A stretch of DNA of 64,000 nucleotides from Methylorubrum aminovorans (GCF_022179725.1 NZ_BPRC01000001.1:975569-1039568), one strand, 5' to 3'; shown: positions 33,691 to 43,331, numbered from the stretch's first letter. Notes: generated by a model not told the origin, from the sequence alone. Translations and numbers: made by a program.

Positions 33691-34547
33691 TGCGGCAGCG
33701 CCCGCTCCAGCAGCCCCGGTCCGAAGAGCTCGCGAAAACCGAGATGCGGCATGTGGGCGTAGCCGATATGGCAGCGGCACTGCGCCAGCGGGCAGGGGCG
33801 CGGTTTCAGGGCGGCGTCAAAATCCGGGTCGTAGAGGTTGCCGATCCGGGCCGGCACCACGTGGCAGCGGCGAACCTCGCCATCGCCATCGACGCTGACC
33901 ACGCTCTCCCCCGTGGCGCAGGCCCGGCCGCGGCTGCGGATGCCGGTGCGGTTGAGGTCGAACAGGGGATCGACGGCGCGGAGCAGCGCGAGCTCGTCCG
34001 GCCCGTAATAGGTCGCCCCCTCGTCGCGGTAGGCGTTGACCCAGAGATAGATCTCGGGCCGGAGCCGCTGCCGGAGCGCGGCGAGCGCATCGAAATGCTC
34101 CCGTTTGCCCACGATGCCGACGCTGTAGCTGATGCCGCGCGCGTCGAGCTCGGCGCAGCGCCCGAGGAAGCGGTCGAGCGGCGTCTCGCCCGGATGGAAG
34201 GTGCACCAGAAGGCGACGCGCTCGGGGTCGCAGCCATCGAGCCAGCCGGTCGGCCAGGACAGGTTCGTCTGCGCGGCCACGCGCCGGACATGCGGCATCC
34301 GGCTCAAGGCGGCCATCGCGCTGCGGTAGGCCGGTCGGATCAGCGCCTCGCCCCAGGGCGTGAACAGGATGCCGAGGCTGCGCTGGGTCTGGCCGCCCGC
34401 CCAATCGACGAAGCGGGCGAGTTGCTCCGCGTCGCGCCGCAGGGTTTCGCGGCTGTCCCGACGCTTGGCGAAGGGGCAGTAAGGGCAGGCGTAGTTGCAG
34501 CTCGCGAGCGGGCCCCGATAGAGGATGTCGAGTGGGGCGCCTGCCAT
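33573..34547 (-). CDS. STM4011-family radical SAM protein
   Basis: The product has 324 residues. The radical SAM cluster motif CNYACPYC (Cys17, 21, 24) binds a 4Fe-4S cluster that cleaves S-adenosylmethionine. Further cysteines near the end (CPLAQCRCHIGY) fit the family. The ATG at 34547 is two bases after the stop of the upstream gene. It is the last gene of the operon with STM4012-4015 homologues. The last 35 or so residues look unlike protein and suggest a frame change. Substrate unknown. Confidence 0.85.
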   Translation of the reverse strand: MAGAPLDILYRGPLASCNYACPYCPFAKRRDSRETLRRDAEQLARFVDWAGGQTQRSLGILFTPWGEALIRPAYRSAMAALSRMPHVRRVAAQTNLSWPTGWLDGCDPERVAFWCTFHPGETPLDRFLGRCAELDARGISYSVGIVGKREHFDALAALRQRLRPEIYLWVNAYRDEGATYYGPDELALLRAVDPLFDLNRTGIRSRGRACATGESVVSVDGDGEVRRCHVVPARIGNLYDPDFDAALKPRPCPLAQCRCHIGYAHMPHLGFRELFGPGLLERALPHPAATLNAGGATGPAGRARRSSSATQSATPSAAMRSTPS

Positions 34548-34549
34548 GG

Positions 34550-35893
34550 TCAGCGCAACGCGTAGGCGCGCATCCGCTCGCGCACGCCCGCCGTCTGGAG
34601 CCAGGGGCCGATCGCGTCGGAGCGTTCGAGGCCCGCTTCGGTCAGGGCGAGGCGGTCGGCGTCGAGGGTGGCCAGCCCCGCCTCCGCGAGATCGGCCAGT
34701 TCCGGCAGGTCGTCGAGGAGCGCCGTGCCGAAGCGCGCGGCGTAGGCCTGCCGCTGCAGGCCGGCGGCCTGGAGCAGGTGCATCAGCACGAAGCGGCGGC
34801 GCCGATCCTCCGCGTCGAGCCACGCGCCGAAATCGGCCCGGCCATGGCGTCCCGCATCGCGGGCGGTGTAGTCAGCGACGATGGCGGCGACGCCCGGCTG
34901 CCCCACGGCATAGGCGGTCGCGTAGTGCAGGGCGGCGGTGTAGGAGCGCGCCCCGGCGCCCAGCCCCACCATGCCGTCGCGGGCGCAATCGTAGGCCGGG
35001 CCCCACACGGCCTCCGGCGCCCGGCGGAACATCCGCATCGAGACCTGAGCGTAGCCCGCGTGCCGCAGCCGGTCGCGGGCGGCGCGGTAGATCGCGAGGC
35101 GGCGGGCGTCCCAGGCGCGGTCGTCCTCGGCGGCGCCTCCGCGCCGGCCGAGCCCGGTCAGCGGCCGGACGTAGAGGGGATAGAGGAAGAGTTCTTCGGG
35201 CTTCCAGGCGAGCGCCGCCTCGACGGAGTCGAGGAAGCTTTCGGGAGTCTGCCCGGTCGCGCCGTAGATCAGGTCGATGTTGAGGACCGGGAAGCCGGCC
35301 CCGCGGATCGCGCCGAGCGCCGCCTCGACGCTGCCCCGGCTTTGCGGCCGGCCCATCGCCCGCGCCTCGTCGTCGCGAAACGACTCGACGCCGATACTGA
35401 TCCGCTCGACTCCGTGCGCCCACAGGACGGCGAGTCGCTCCGGCGTGGTGGTGCCGGGCGCGGTCTCGACCGAGGCCGGAACCGTCAGGGGCGTGGCGCC
35501 GAAGATGTCGCGCAGATCCGCGAGCAGGCGGTCGAGGTCGGCCGGTTCAAGGAAGGTCGGGGTGCCGCCGCCGAGCGCCATGCGGGCCACCCGGAACCGG
35601 CCGAGGCTGTCGGCGACCGTCTCGGCCTGGAGCCGAAGGGCGTCGAGATAGGGTGCGACCCGGCCCTCGCCGCGGGTCAGGGTGAACAGGTTGCAGAAGC
35701 CGCAGCGCATCGCGCAGAACGGCACGTGCACGTAGAGGAACAGCCCGTCCTTCGGCTCCGCCGCCCAGGCCTCGCGCAGGGGCACCGGGCGCGGCAGCGG
35801 CCGATAGGCGGTCTTGTGCGGGTAGGCATATTGGTAGCCGCCATAGACCGGCCCCGCGAGCAGTGCCGCCGCCTTGTTCAAGACAATGCTCAT
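34550..35893 (-). CDS. STM4012-family, HemN-like radical SAM protein
   Basis: The product has 447 residues. VHVPFCAMRCGFCNLF carries the CxxxCxxC motif (Cys60, 64, 67) in the context typical of HemN/HemW-like enzymes, followed by GGGTPTFLEP and RISIGVESF, both standard in that group. The C-terminal half is winged-helix-like. It is not the haem enzyme itself, judging by the operon: it sits between STM4011 and STM4013 family genes with four-base or shorter spacing. The exact reaction is unknown. Confidence 0.88.
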   Translation of the reverse strand: MSIVLNKAAALLAGPVYGGYQYAYPHKTAYRPLPRPVPLREAWAAEPKDGLFLYVHVPFCAMRCGFCNLFTLTRGEGRVAPYLDALRLQAETVADSLGRFRVARMALGGGTPTFLEPADLDRLLADLRDIFGATPLTVPASVETAPGTTTPERLAVLWAHGVERISIGVESFRDDEARAMGRPQSRGSVEAALGAIRGAGFPVLNIDLIYGATGQTPESFLDSVEAALAWKPEELFLYPLYVRPLTGLGRRGGAAEDDRAWDARRLAIYRAARDRLRHAGYAQVSMRMFRRAPEAVWGPAYDCARDGMVGLGAGARSYTAALHYATAYAVGQPGVAAIVADYTARDAGRHGRADFGAWLDAEDRRRRFVLMHLLQAAGLQRQAYAARFGTALLDDLPELADLAEAGLATLDADRLALTEAGLERSDAIGPWLQTAGVRERMRAYALR

Positions 35894-36693
35894 GCCGCCT
35901 CCTGGATGAATTCGGCGTAGGGCACGTCCCACACGGTCGGATGCGCAAGGCGGTGGCCGCGATAGCCGTCCTCGCCGAAGGCGGTGCCGTGATCCGCGCA
36001 CAGGATGCAGAGGGCCGGCCCGCGTGCCCTGAGCGTTGCGAAGAGCGGGGGCAGGGCGCCGTCGGCATAGGCCAGCGCCGCCGCTTGCGTCGCCGCGCTC
36101 TCCCGCGCCGCGCCCGGCAGGTAGGCGCGGGTCGGGTGGTGGGTCGCCGAGACGTTGAGGAACAGGAAAAGCCGCCGCTTCGGATCGAGCGCCGCGATCC
36201 GTTCCACGGCGAAGCCGACCTGTGCTGCGGTCGAGTCCCGCGCCTGCACGCCGAAGCCGCCGTGCCAGTGGCTCTCGGCGAACAGGTCCGGCAGGACGCG
36301 GCCGAGCGGGGTGCGCTTGTTGAAGAAGCCGACGCCGCCGATGCACAGCGTATGGTACCCGCGCGCGAAAAGCCCCGAGACGATGTCGGGCGCGTCGAAC
36401 ACGGCGGTGTCCGGCCCGGTGGTGCGGCTGCCCTCGAAGCGCAATGCGAAGAGGCGCGGATGCGCCCCCGGTTCGGCGGGTGTCGGCAGGAAGCCGGCGA
36501 AGATCGCCTGATGCGCGGCATAGGTGAAGCTGCCGGGCGCGTGGCGGCGCTCCCAGGTGCCTCCCGGCAGAAGGCGGGCGAGGTTCGGCGTGCACCCCTC
36601 CGCCAACGCGGTCGCGGCCACGTCGTAGCGCAGGGAATCGAGCGTCACGAGCAGGATGTCGTGCGAGCCCACGCATTCGGCGGCGCGGATCAT
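35890..36693 (-). CDS. STM4013-family alkaline-phosphatase/sulfatase-like hydrolase
   Basis: The product has 267 residues. ILLVTLDSLRYDVA gives the first metal-binding Asp of the superfamily; GSFTYAAH may hold the nucleophile Thr; CADHGTAFGEDGYRGH supplies further metal ligands. It is shorter than true sulfatases. The ATG overlaps the upstream stop by four bases, and the stop overlaps STM4012. It probably hydrolyses a phosphate or related ester in the same pathway. Substrate unknown. Confidence 0.85.
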   Translation of the reverse strand: MIRAAECVGSHDILLVTLDSLRYDVAATALAEGCTPNLARLLPGGTWERRHAPGSFTYAAHQAIFAGFLPTPAEPGAHPRLFALRFEGSRTTGPDTAVFDAPDIVSGLFARGYHTLCIGGVGFFNKRTPLGRVLPDLFAESHWHGGFGVQARDSTAAQVGFAVERIAALDPKRRLFLFLNVSATHHPTRAYLPGAARESAATQAAALAYADGALPPLFATLRARGPALCILCADHGTAFGEDGYRGHRLAHPTVWDVPYAEFIQEAA

Positions 36694-37835
36694 GCGGCGC
36701 ACTCCACCGGCCAGCGGGCGGCGAGCCAGCCGGGCAGGCGGGCGACCTGCCACGCGTAGGGGTCGAGCCCCTCGTGCCGGACGCGGCGGATCAGATCGCC
36801 GAAGGCGTTGGCCTCGAAGAAGACGTGGCGGCGCAAGCCCACCGTCAGCGCCACGTCGAAGGCGACGTGGAAGGTCTGCGGGAACAGCCTCGCGAAGCGG
36901 CGGCAATCCGACAGTATTGCTTCCCAAGCGGCGGGCGACGCCAGGGCGCGCAGCGCCTCCGCCTCCGCCCGGCGGCCGCCGAGGTCGAGATTAGTGATCG
37001 GGCCGCGGGCCTTGCGCACCACGATATGGGCGGGCTCGCCGCCGACCATGAGCACGCGCAGGTCGCAAGGCTCGCCGTCGAGCGCGGCCTTCGGCACCCA
37101 CTGCTCCACATGCGCGTCCTGCGCCAGGATCGCGTCGACCAGCGCCACGGCCGCGGGCCCGCGGTAGCGCCGCATCCGGCGGGAATGGTGCAGCACGCCG
37201 GCTCCAGCGCCCGGCACATGCTCGGCCGCGGAGTCCGCCACGATCCCGTCGCGCGCAACCGTGAGGGCGGCGATGCCGGCGGCGCCCGAGCCGAAGCGCG
37301 GCTTGACGAAGACGCGGGTGAGTCCGGCCGCGCGCATCTCTTCCGCCAGCGCATCGAAGGAGCCGGACGGCGGCAGCGCCCGGGGTACCGGCAGCCCCTG
37401 CGCGGCCATGGCGGGGTGGCAGGCCCGCTTGTCGTAGAACAGCGCGACCGTCTCGGCCTCGTGGGTCAGGGCGACACCCGGCGGTACGACCCGGCTTGCG
37501 AGCCGGAGCGCCGCCGCGAGCCCGCGCTGGACGGCGTGATCGGGCCGCAGCCGCGTCGCCTCGCCGTGATCCTCGGCGGCGTTCTCGTCGACGAGGCGCA
37601 GCAGGGCCTGGCGGATGCGCGGCTCGCCGCCGGGCGAATCGATGCGCAGCAGGCCGCGCCCCTCGGGGAACAGGGCGCCGAGCCGCTCCGGCGCCTCGAT
37701 GAAACGGGCATAGTCGAGCACCGTCGCGGGCGGGTGCCCGGCCCGGACCAGGGCGGCGCCGAAGCCCTGCGTGCGCTCGTCGCCCGCGATCCCGAGAATG
37801 ACGCAAGGATCGATCGAGCCGGCGGCGCGGATCAT
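36690..37835 (-). CDS. STM4014-family ATP-grasp protein
   Basis: The product has 381 residues. RVFVKPRFGSGAAGI is the ATP-grasp lysine/glycine segment, EQWVPKAAL and CDLRVLMVGGEP belong to the core, and FFEANAFGD carries the metal-binding Glu/Asn. Such enzymes join a carboxylate to an amine with ATP, often on peptides. Four-base overlaps connect it to STM4013 and STM4015. What it ligates is unknown. Confidence 0.85.
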   Translation of the reverse strand: MIRAAGSIDPCVILGIAGDERTQGFGAALVRAGHPPATVLDYARFIEAPERLGALFPEGRGLLRIDSPGGEPRIRQALLRLVDENAAEDHGEATRLRPDHAVQRGLAAALRLASRVVPPGVALTHEAETVALFYDKRACHPAMAAQGLPVPRALPPSGSFDALAEEMRAAGLTRVFVKPRFGSGAAGIAALTVARDGIVADSAAEHVPGAGAGVLHHSRRMRRYRGPAAVALVDAILAQDAHVEQWVPKAALDGEPCDLRVLMVGGEPAHIVVRKARGPITNLDLGGRRAEAEALRALASPAAWEAILSDCRRFARLFPQTFHVAFDVALTVGLRRHVFFEANAFGDLIRRVRHEGLDPYAWQVARLPGWLAARWPVECAA

Positions 37836-38758
37836 TCCGAGACGGCGATGTTGCGGTAGGTCTCGCCGGCATACTCGTCCGGCTCCTGTTGCTCGGAGAG
37901 GTCGACCGCCGGCCCGAGCGCGGCGAGACGGGTCGTCGTCGCCTCGGTGAGGAAGTGGTGGTGCAGGTCGAGCCGCGACAGCCTCGCCACCGCCGGCGCG
38001 GCGAGCAGGGCTTCGGCGCCCGCATCCGTCAGGTTGCCCAACGAGAGGTCGAGGGTCGAGACGCGCTCCAGAACCGGGGCGGTGGCGACCGCCGCCGCGA
38101 GGTCGTCGGCATAGGCGCAGTTCCGGAGCGCCAGAGTGTTGAGCTTCGGAAAAATTCGGCCGGCGAAGAGGTCGGCGAAATCCTCCGGCGCGCTGTCGCC
38201 GCCATACTCGTCGGTGCCGAGCCAGAGTTCGAAATGGCGCAGCTCCGGCGCCCCGGCGGCCAGCGCCTCCTGCACCACTCGGCGCGGCAGGCCGCCCGAT
38301 TCGACGATCAATGCGGTCAAGCGCGGCGCCTCGAACCGGCCAAGCGCGAGATCGGTGGCGCCGCGCACCTGCATGTGCTCCAGGTGCGGGAAGGCCGGCC
38401 AGAGCGCCGAGAGGTCGCTCTGGTTGATCCAGGAAATCTCGTTCTCCTCCGAGACGATGTCGCCGAGGAAGAGAGCGCGCAGGTTAGGGAAGCGTTCGGC
38501 GTAGGAGACCAGGGCCTCCACGACCACTTGCGAGCTTTCCGAGGAATCGTCGCCCTGCCAGTAGCCGATGACGAGGGCGTCGGTGGCGTCCGCGCCGGGC
38601 AAAGCCGCGTAATGGCCGAGCATCTCCGGGACGCTGTCCTCGGAATCGTACTCGACACGAAAGCGCGGCACCGCGCGCTCGAAGTCCCACGCCTCCATTC
38701 CGTTTTGGAAATCCTCGACCGGCTTGCCGAAGAAGGTCGTCAGGTTCTCGTAGGGCAT
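37832..38758 (-). CDS. STM4015-family protein with leucine-rich repeat-like part
   Basis: The product has 308 residues. The N-terminus MPYENLTTFFGKPVEDF is characteristic of the family as I remember it. Later parts (KLNTLALRNCAY, VSTLDLSLGNLTDAGAEAL) look like leucine-rich repeats. No catalytic motif is seen; it may bind a protein or peptide partner for the radical SAM enzymes. It overlaps STM4014 by four bases; 54 bases separate it from the gene upstream. Confidence 0.85.
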   Translation of the reverse strand: MPYENLTTFFGKPVEDFQNGMEAWDFERAVPRFRVEYDSEDSVPEMLGHYAALPGADATDALVIGYWQGDDSSESSQVVVEALVSYAERFPNLRALFLGDIVSEENEISWINQSDLSALWPAFPHLEHMQVRGATDLALGRFEAPRLTALIVESGGLPRRVVQEALAAGAPELRHFELWLGTDEYGGDSAPEDFADLFAGRIFPKLNTLALRNCAYADDLAAAVATAPVLERVSTLDLSLGNLTDAGAEALLAAPAVARLSRLDLHHHFLTEATTTRLAALGPAVDLSEQQEPDEYAGETYRNIAVSE

Positions 38759-38812
38759 CGGTTTCCGGCTCCTCGTTGGGCGCCTGCATCGGCGGGCGAT
38801 GTCGGGGCGAGG

Positions 38813-39823
38813 TCAGGTCTCGACCAGCGGCGCGTAGTCGGCCGGGTCATCGAAGCCGGCAGTCCAGGCCACAGCCTGGCGGCAGGTTCTCATGCTCGGC
38901 GGGACGCGCAGGAAGTAGCGCCGCCCGGTCGAGGGGCAGCCGACCGAGACGCAGACGAGGGGCTCGTCGCCGGCCAGTTCGACGCGCAGCAGCCGGCGCT
39001 CGCCGCCTGGGTCGCGGTCCCGGTCGAGCTCTTCCGCCTCGGCCGCTTCCATGAAGGTCTCGAAGCCGAAACGCTCCAGCATCACCCGCCGCCGCTCGGC
39101 GTTGCGCTCACTCAGGATCTCCGCAATGCCGAGCTCGTGCGGCCGGAAGGCGATGCGCGCATCCACCGGCACCCCGCGCCAGCGCAGCCCGATCCCGGAC
39201 AGGTGCGGCGGCAGCGCCGTAAGGCCGGAACCGGCGACGTCGATCCACGAGGTGACGCGGAAGCCCTCCGGCACGCGGTCGATCCGCCTGCAGCCGGCGA
39301 TGTCGAGCGCGGCGACCGAGCCCCGCGACGGCAGGGCGCCGATCAGGGCGCAATCGCGGATGTTGAGCCGCCCGCCGCGCAAGGAGAGATCGTCGGGCAG
39401 CGCCTTCAGCGCCGAGCAGCCTTCGAGGTCGAGGAAGGCCGGCGACAGGCCGGACGGCAGGGTCTCCAGGGCAAGGCAGTCGCGCAGATCGACGATGCCG
39501 GCGCGCAAGTTCGCCGGCAGGGTCTTCAGCCGGTGGCAGGCGCGGGCGGAGAGGCGGTAGGTGATCGCGTTGCCGTCGTCGATCCGCGCAATGGCCGAGC
39601 CGTCGAGCACGAGTTCCCGGCAAACGATGCCGTGGCCGAGCGTTTCCAGCCGGCTCGCAGGCGCCCGGATGTGGTGGCAGACGAGGCCGTCCGGCAGTGC
39701 ATGCACCGCCTCGTTGCGCGGCATGTCGAGCTGATCGAGGGGGCCCACCGCGTCGGCGGGGAGCGTATCCTGCGGGCGCAGGACGCGCCGGGCGGTCCTG
39801 CCCTTTGCGGGTGTGGCTCTCAT
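38813..39823 (-). CDS. DUF6745-type protein with degenerate leucine-rich repeats
   Basis: The product has 336 residues. From about 85 to 205 there are repeats of some 20 residues with L-P-x-x-L spacing (LKTLPANLRAGIVDLRDCLA, LEGCSALKALPDDL). The C-terminal part (RRVMLERFGFETFM, LVCVSVGCPSTGRRYFLRVP, then MRTCRQAVAWTAGF) matches DUF6745 in my memory, a domain of unknown function with a regular C-P-S-T-G-R motif. It belongs to the same operon. Basic N-terminus. Confidence 0.78.
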   Translation of the reverse strand: MRATPAKGRTARRVLRPQDTLPADAVGPLDQLDMPRNEAVHALPDGLVCHHIRAPASRLETLGHGIVCRELVLDGSAIARIDDGNAITYRLSARACHRLKTLPANLRAGIVDLRDCLALETLPSGLSPAFLDLEGCSALKALPDDLSLRGGRLNIRDCALIGALPSRGSVAALDIAGCRRIDRVPEGFRVTSWIDVAGSGLTALPPHLSGIGLRWRGVPVDARIAFRPHELGIAEILSERNAERRRVMLERFGFETFMEAAEAEELDRDRDPGGERRLLRVELAGDEPLVCVSVGCPSTGRRYFLRVPPSMRTCRQAVAWTAGFDDPADYAPLVET

Positions 39824-39846
39824 CGGCGGCCGTTGCTCCGGCGTCT

Positions 39847-40143
39847 TCAGTCCTGCACCGTCACGATGCGCTGCGGCGTGTATTCGCGCTGCCGCCAGAC
39901 CCGGTAGACGCCGCGGTCGAGGGTGATGGTGCCGTGCTCGTCGTGGACGACGCGGGCCCGATCGGCCCGCACGTCCAGGTAGAAGCAGCCGTCCCCGGCG
40001 AACAGGGCGGCGGGATCGACGACGCGGTGGCTATGGCCGGTCAGCTCGCCGTGAGCGAGCACGGTGTGCGGCAGAGGCCGGGCCACAGCCTCCTGCGGAA
40101 CCGCCGGAATCGCGCGGATGAAGATGTCGCCCTGTCGCCACAT
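39847..40143 (-). CDS. Small beta-rich partner of the DUF6745 protein
   Basis: The product has 98 residues. It begins WRQGDIFIRAIPAVPQEA and contains LAHGELTGHSHRVVD, a phrase I recall in small proteins next to DUF6745 genes. The His-rich centre could bind metal. It is the first gene of the operon; the promoter should lie just upstream of 40,143. Function unknown. Confidence 0.7.
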   Translation of the reverse strand: MWRQGDIFIRAIPAVPQEAVARPLPHTVLAHGELTGHSHRVVDPAALFAGDGCFYLDVRADRARVVHDEHGTITLDRGVYRVWRQREYTPQRIVTVQD

Positions 40144-40658
40144 GCGCGTCTCCGCCCATTCCTCAAGAGCAAATGCCGAATTGAGAGCCGGTCACAGCTC
40201 TTTATCCGGCTCATGATCGTGATGCGCGCCCGGAAAGGGCGATACCTCGACAGAGCTGCGCGACGACAATACTCTGACGCCACAAGGCTAGCCCGGCGAT
40301 CGATTGACGGTCAACCGGTGACAGGCGGACGCGCTGCTTCTCTTGAGCCTGATCCGCCCGACAGCCGGCGCGAAGCCCCACCGGACGGCAGCCCCTCCGC
40401 TGGCAGGACAACATTCGGTTGACCTGCGGGCTCAGCAGGGTAGAAATCCTAGCAATCCGGGTATTCGCTGTGCTGCGCACGACTTCAAGGGCTCGGAACT
40501 GACGACATCTGCGGAGTCGTCGTCACTGTCGTCGGCCGGCATGTCTCAAATGCCCGGCTTATCCGCATGCGGGCTCTGCGACGGCCTGCTCGCGCTTCAG
40601 GAGGCTGAGCATCCCGGACGCAACGACTTCGCCCGCGCGTTCGCGTCCGGGTGCCTTA
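40144..40658. other. Intergenic region between divergent genes
   Basis: I see no convincing gene, RNA or repeat. It must carry the promoter of the minus-strand operon (start 40,143) and that of the M48 peptidase gene (start 40,659). I cannot name clear promoter boxes. Open frames are arginine-rich and unlike protein. Confidence 0.5.
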
Positions 40659-42779
40659 GTGCGCCTCGTCGCGGCCACCGTGCTGCTGCCGCTCGCCCTC
40701 CTGCTGCTCGGCCTGTGGGAGGTTCAGCGCGGCGCCGACGATCACGCCGCGTTCGAGGCCGAACGGCAGCGGCTGGGCGTTCTCGTGACGGAGATGGAGG
40801 CGCGGGCGCCGCGGGACGGGCGCTTCGATCCCCGTCTGCAATTCCGCTACGAGGGCCGCAATTACGGCGGGCCGCTCGCCGTGGACAAGGCGCGCGAGGC
40901 CCGCGACGAAGCCGGATACCTCGCCACGCTGATGGATTGGCGCCGCCTGCTGCCGCCGGTCGTTGTCGCGGGCGGCGCGGTGGCCGCCGCGCTCTCGCTT
41001 CTCGTTCTGCTCGCCGGCGCCGTCCTCGGTCGCCTCGGCCGCGCGTCGCGCGATGCTCTGGTGCGCGGCTTCTCGCTGATGCGCCGGTTCCTTCCTGCAG
41101 CGCTCTCGCTCCAAATTCTGGCGGCGACGGCGAGTTTCGTCGCCGCTGTGACCTTCGAGGCGGCGGCCCTCCTTCAGGACGGATTCGACGGCGGCGCGCT
41201 GAAACTCCTGGCGATCGCCGTCGTCGCGGTCGGCGCCGTTGTCTTCGTCGCCGGCAGCACGGTGCTCGGCTTGCGCCGGGCGCTCGGCGCCTTCGAGCCC
41301 GATCCGCTGCCGATCATCGGCCGGACCGTCACGCCGGAACAGGCACCCGGCCTGTGGCGCCTCCTCGATGGGCTCGCCGCGCGGCTCGGAGCCCTGAAGC
41401 CCGAAGCGGTGGTGGTTGGGCTCACCGAGGGTTTCTTCGTCAGCGCCGGCCCGGCGGTGCTTGAGCCCGGTGGGGCGCGGGTCACCGGCCGCATCCTCTA
41501 CCTGCCGCTGCCCTATCTCGCCCTGATGCGGGGTGACGAGGTGGCGGCGATCATCGGCCACGAACTCGCCCACTATGCCGGGGGCGACACCACCTACAGC
41601 CAGCGCTTCCTGCCGATCTATGCCGGCGTCGAGCGCTCCCTCGACGCGGTGGCGGAAGGCCATCAGGGCTCGCTCGGGCTGCTCGGGCCATCGCTGCGCC
41701 TCGGCGTCTTCGTGATGGAGCGCTTCCACCTCGCCGTGCGCCACTGGAGCCGGACGCGCGAGTTCGCGGCCGACGCGGCGGGGGCGGGCGCGACCTCGGT
41801 CGATGCCTCGGCGCGGGCCTTGCTGCGCACCGGCGCGGTGGGGCCGCGCATCGCCGAGACCCTTCAGGCCGCGGCGGACGCGCCGGATGCCGCACTGCCC
41901 GACCTCGTGGCCGCAGCCCTCGACCGCACGATCCAGGCCGGGCTCGACGATCCGGCGGCGCATTGGCAGGAGGAGCAGGCCCACCCGACCGACACCCACC
42001 CGCCGACCCGCGAGCGCGTCGCCGCCCTCGGGCGCACCATCGACGCGGATCTCCTGTCCGCGGCCGGCGCCGTGCCGCCGCCCCACGCTCTGGGGCAGCT
42101 CGCCGCCTATTTCGCCGACCCGGCCGGGCTCAGCCGGGCCGCGACCGACGACTTCCTCGGCGCGCTGCGGGCGCAGGACGCGGCCTACCGCGCCCATCTC
42201 GAGGCGACGGCGGCGGAGGTCGGCACCGAGGAGCGGGTGCTGCGCGCGAATTACCGTCCGCGCGGGATCGCGCTGGCGGTGGGCGGCGGCCTCTTCGCCG
42301 TCATCGCGCTCGCGATCGCCGTGTTCGGCGTGCCGGGAATTTCGCCGAAGGACAACGGCGTCGTCCTCGCGACGGCCCTCGGCCTCGGTGCGCTCCTGGG
42401 CGGGGCCGGTGCGCTCATCCTGCGCCGGGGCGAACCCGTGACGCTGACCCTCAGCCCCAAGGGGCTGAAGGCACCGGGGCTCGACCGGACGATCCCGTGG
42501 GATTCGATCGCCGACCTCGACATGACGTTCAACCAGACCGGCATCCTCACGCGCCTGCTGCTACCACCCGAGGCGGACTGGCCGCAGCGTCTGCCCGGCC
42601 GACACGGAACCAAGCTCGATCCGAAGCGCCGCATCATCACGCTCCCGATCGGCCTGCCGCGCGGGATGAAGCCGCAGGACTTCGCCGACCTGATCGGCCG
42701 CTACCAGATGGCGGAGCAGGCTCGGCGCCTCCTCGCCGAGAGCGCACGGACATCACCTTCCGAACCACAGCCAGCCTGA
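40659..42779 (+). CDS. M48-family zinc metallopeptidase, membrane-bound
   Basis: The product has 706 residues. Two or more membrane helices lie near the N-terminus (about 3-18, 98-125, 145-190), then the peptidase core with HELAH (His301, Glu302, His305) and the later SRTREFAADAAG with the third zinc ligand Glu. Two more helices follow at about 530-590. Probably involved in membrane-protein quality control, like HtpX relatives. It is larger than usual M48 proteins. The start is a GTG; no strong ribosome-binding site is visible. A small membrane-protein gene follows after seven bases. Confidence 0.8.
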   Translation: MRLVAATVLLPLALLLLGLWEVQRGADDHAAFEAERQRLGVLVTEMEARAPRDGRFDPRLQFRYEGRNYGGPLAVDKAREARDEAGYLATLMDWRRLLPPVVVAGGAVAAALSLLVLLAGAVLGRLGRASRDALVRGFSLMRRFLPAALSLQILAATASFVAAVTFEAAALLQDGFDGGALKLLAIAVVAVGAVVFVAGSTVLGLRRALGAFEPDPLPIIGRTVTPEQAPGLWRLLDGLAARLGALKPEAVVVGLTEGFFVSAGPAVLEPGGARVTGRILYLPLPYLALMRGDEVAAIIGHELAHYAGGDTTYSQRFLPIYAGVERSLDAVAEGHQGSLGLLGPSLRLGVFVMERFHLAVRHWSRTREFAADAAGAGATSVDASARALLRTGAVGPRIAETLQAAADAPDAALPDLVAAALDRTIQAGLDDPAAHWQEEQAHPTDTHPPTRERVAALGRTIDADLLSAAGAVPPPHALGQLAAYFADPAGLSRAATDDFLGALRAQDAAYRAHLEATAAEVGTEERVLRANYRPRGIALAVGGGLFAVIALAIAVFGVPGISPKDNGVVLATALGLGALLGGAGALILRRGEPVTLTLSPKGLKAPGLDRTIPWDSIADLDMTFNQTGILTRLLLPPEADWPQRLPGRHGTKLDPKRRIITLPIGLPRGMKPQDFADLIGRYQMAEQARRLLAESARTSPSEPQPA

Positions 42780-42785
42780 GGCCGC

Positions 42786-43313
42786 ATGACCGCATCTCCC
42801 GAGCGCGCTCACCCCGTCGAGAGGGCCGAGCCCCTGCGCCTGCCGCCCCAACGCCACGGCTGGATGGCGACCTTCTGGGTCCTGTTCGGCGTCGTGGCGC
42901 TCGGGGCCATGCTCGCGGCCTGCGCCATCTACACGGCGCCGGCCCTGATCTCGGACTGGCAGGTCCGCGAGACGGCCGTGCCGGTGGCGGAAGCCCGGAT
43001 CAGCGACGGCAAATGCAGCTCCAAGATCGCGATCCACATCTGCGACCTGACCCTCACCTTGCGCCGGCCCACCGGCACCGTGACGCGCCGGGTGAACTAC
43101 GTGTTCGCAGGCCTGCACGTCGGCGATTTCAGCGCCGGGCCGATGGCTGATCCGGCGCGCCCGGATCTCATCACCACCGATCTCGGCCTCGAGCGGCTGT
43201 GGAACCGTACGATCACCCTCGTGGTGATCATGGGCGCACTCGCGGCGGCCATCTTCGGGGCGCTCCTCTCGCTAGTCCGCAACCGGCGCGCCGCCTCCGG
43301 TGCGGCCGGGTGA
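42786..43313 (+). CDS. Membrane protein, two-span
   Basis: The product has 175 residues. There is a helix near residues 28-48, a periplasmic-looking middle with cysteines (KCSSKIAIHICDL), and a second helix near 145-165 with a basic end. Its closeness to the M48 gene suggests one operon. Function unknown. Confidence 0.65.
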   Translation: MTASPERAHPVERAEPLRLPPQRHGWMATFWVLFGVVALGAMLAACAIYTAPALISDWQVRETAVPVAEARISDGKCSSKIAIHICDLTLTLRRPTGTVTRRVNYVFAGLHVGDFSAGPMADPARPDLITTDLGLERLWNRTITLVVIMGALAAAIFGALLSLVRNRRAASGAAG

Positions 43314-43331
43314 CGGAGGATCCCGGCCGGA

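Noticed and set aside
34525..40422. Long plus-strand open frames over the radical-SAM operon
   Set aside because: They are shadows of the minus-strand genes: Arg/Gly/Ala-rich translations without any motif.
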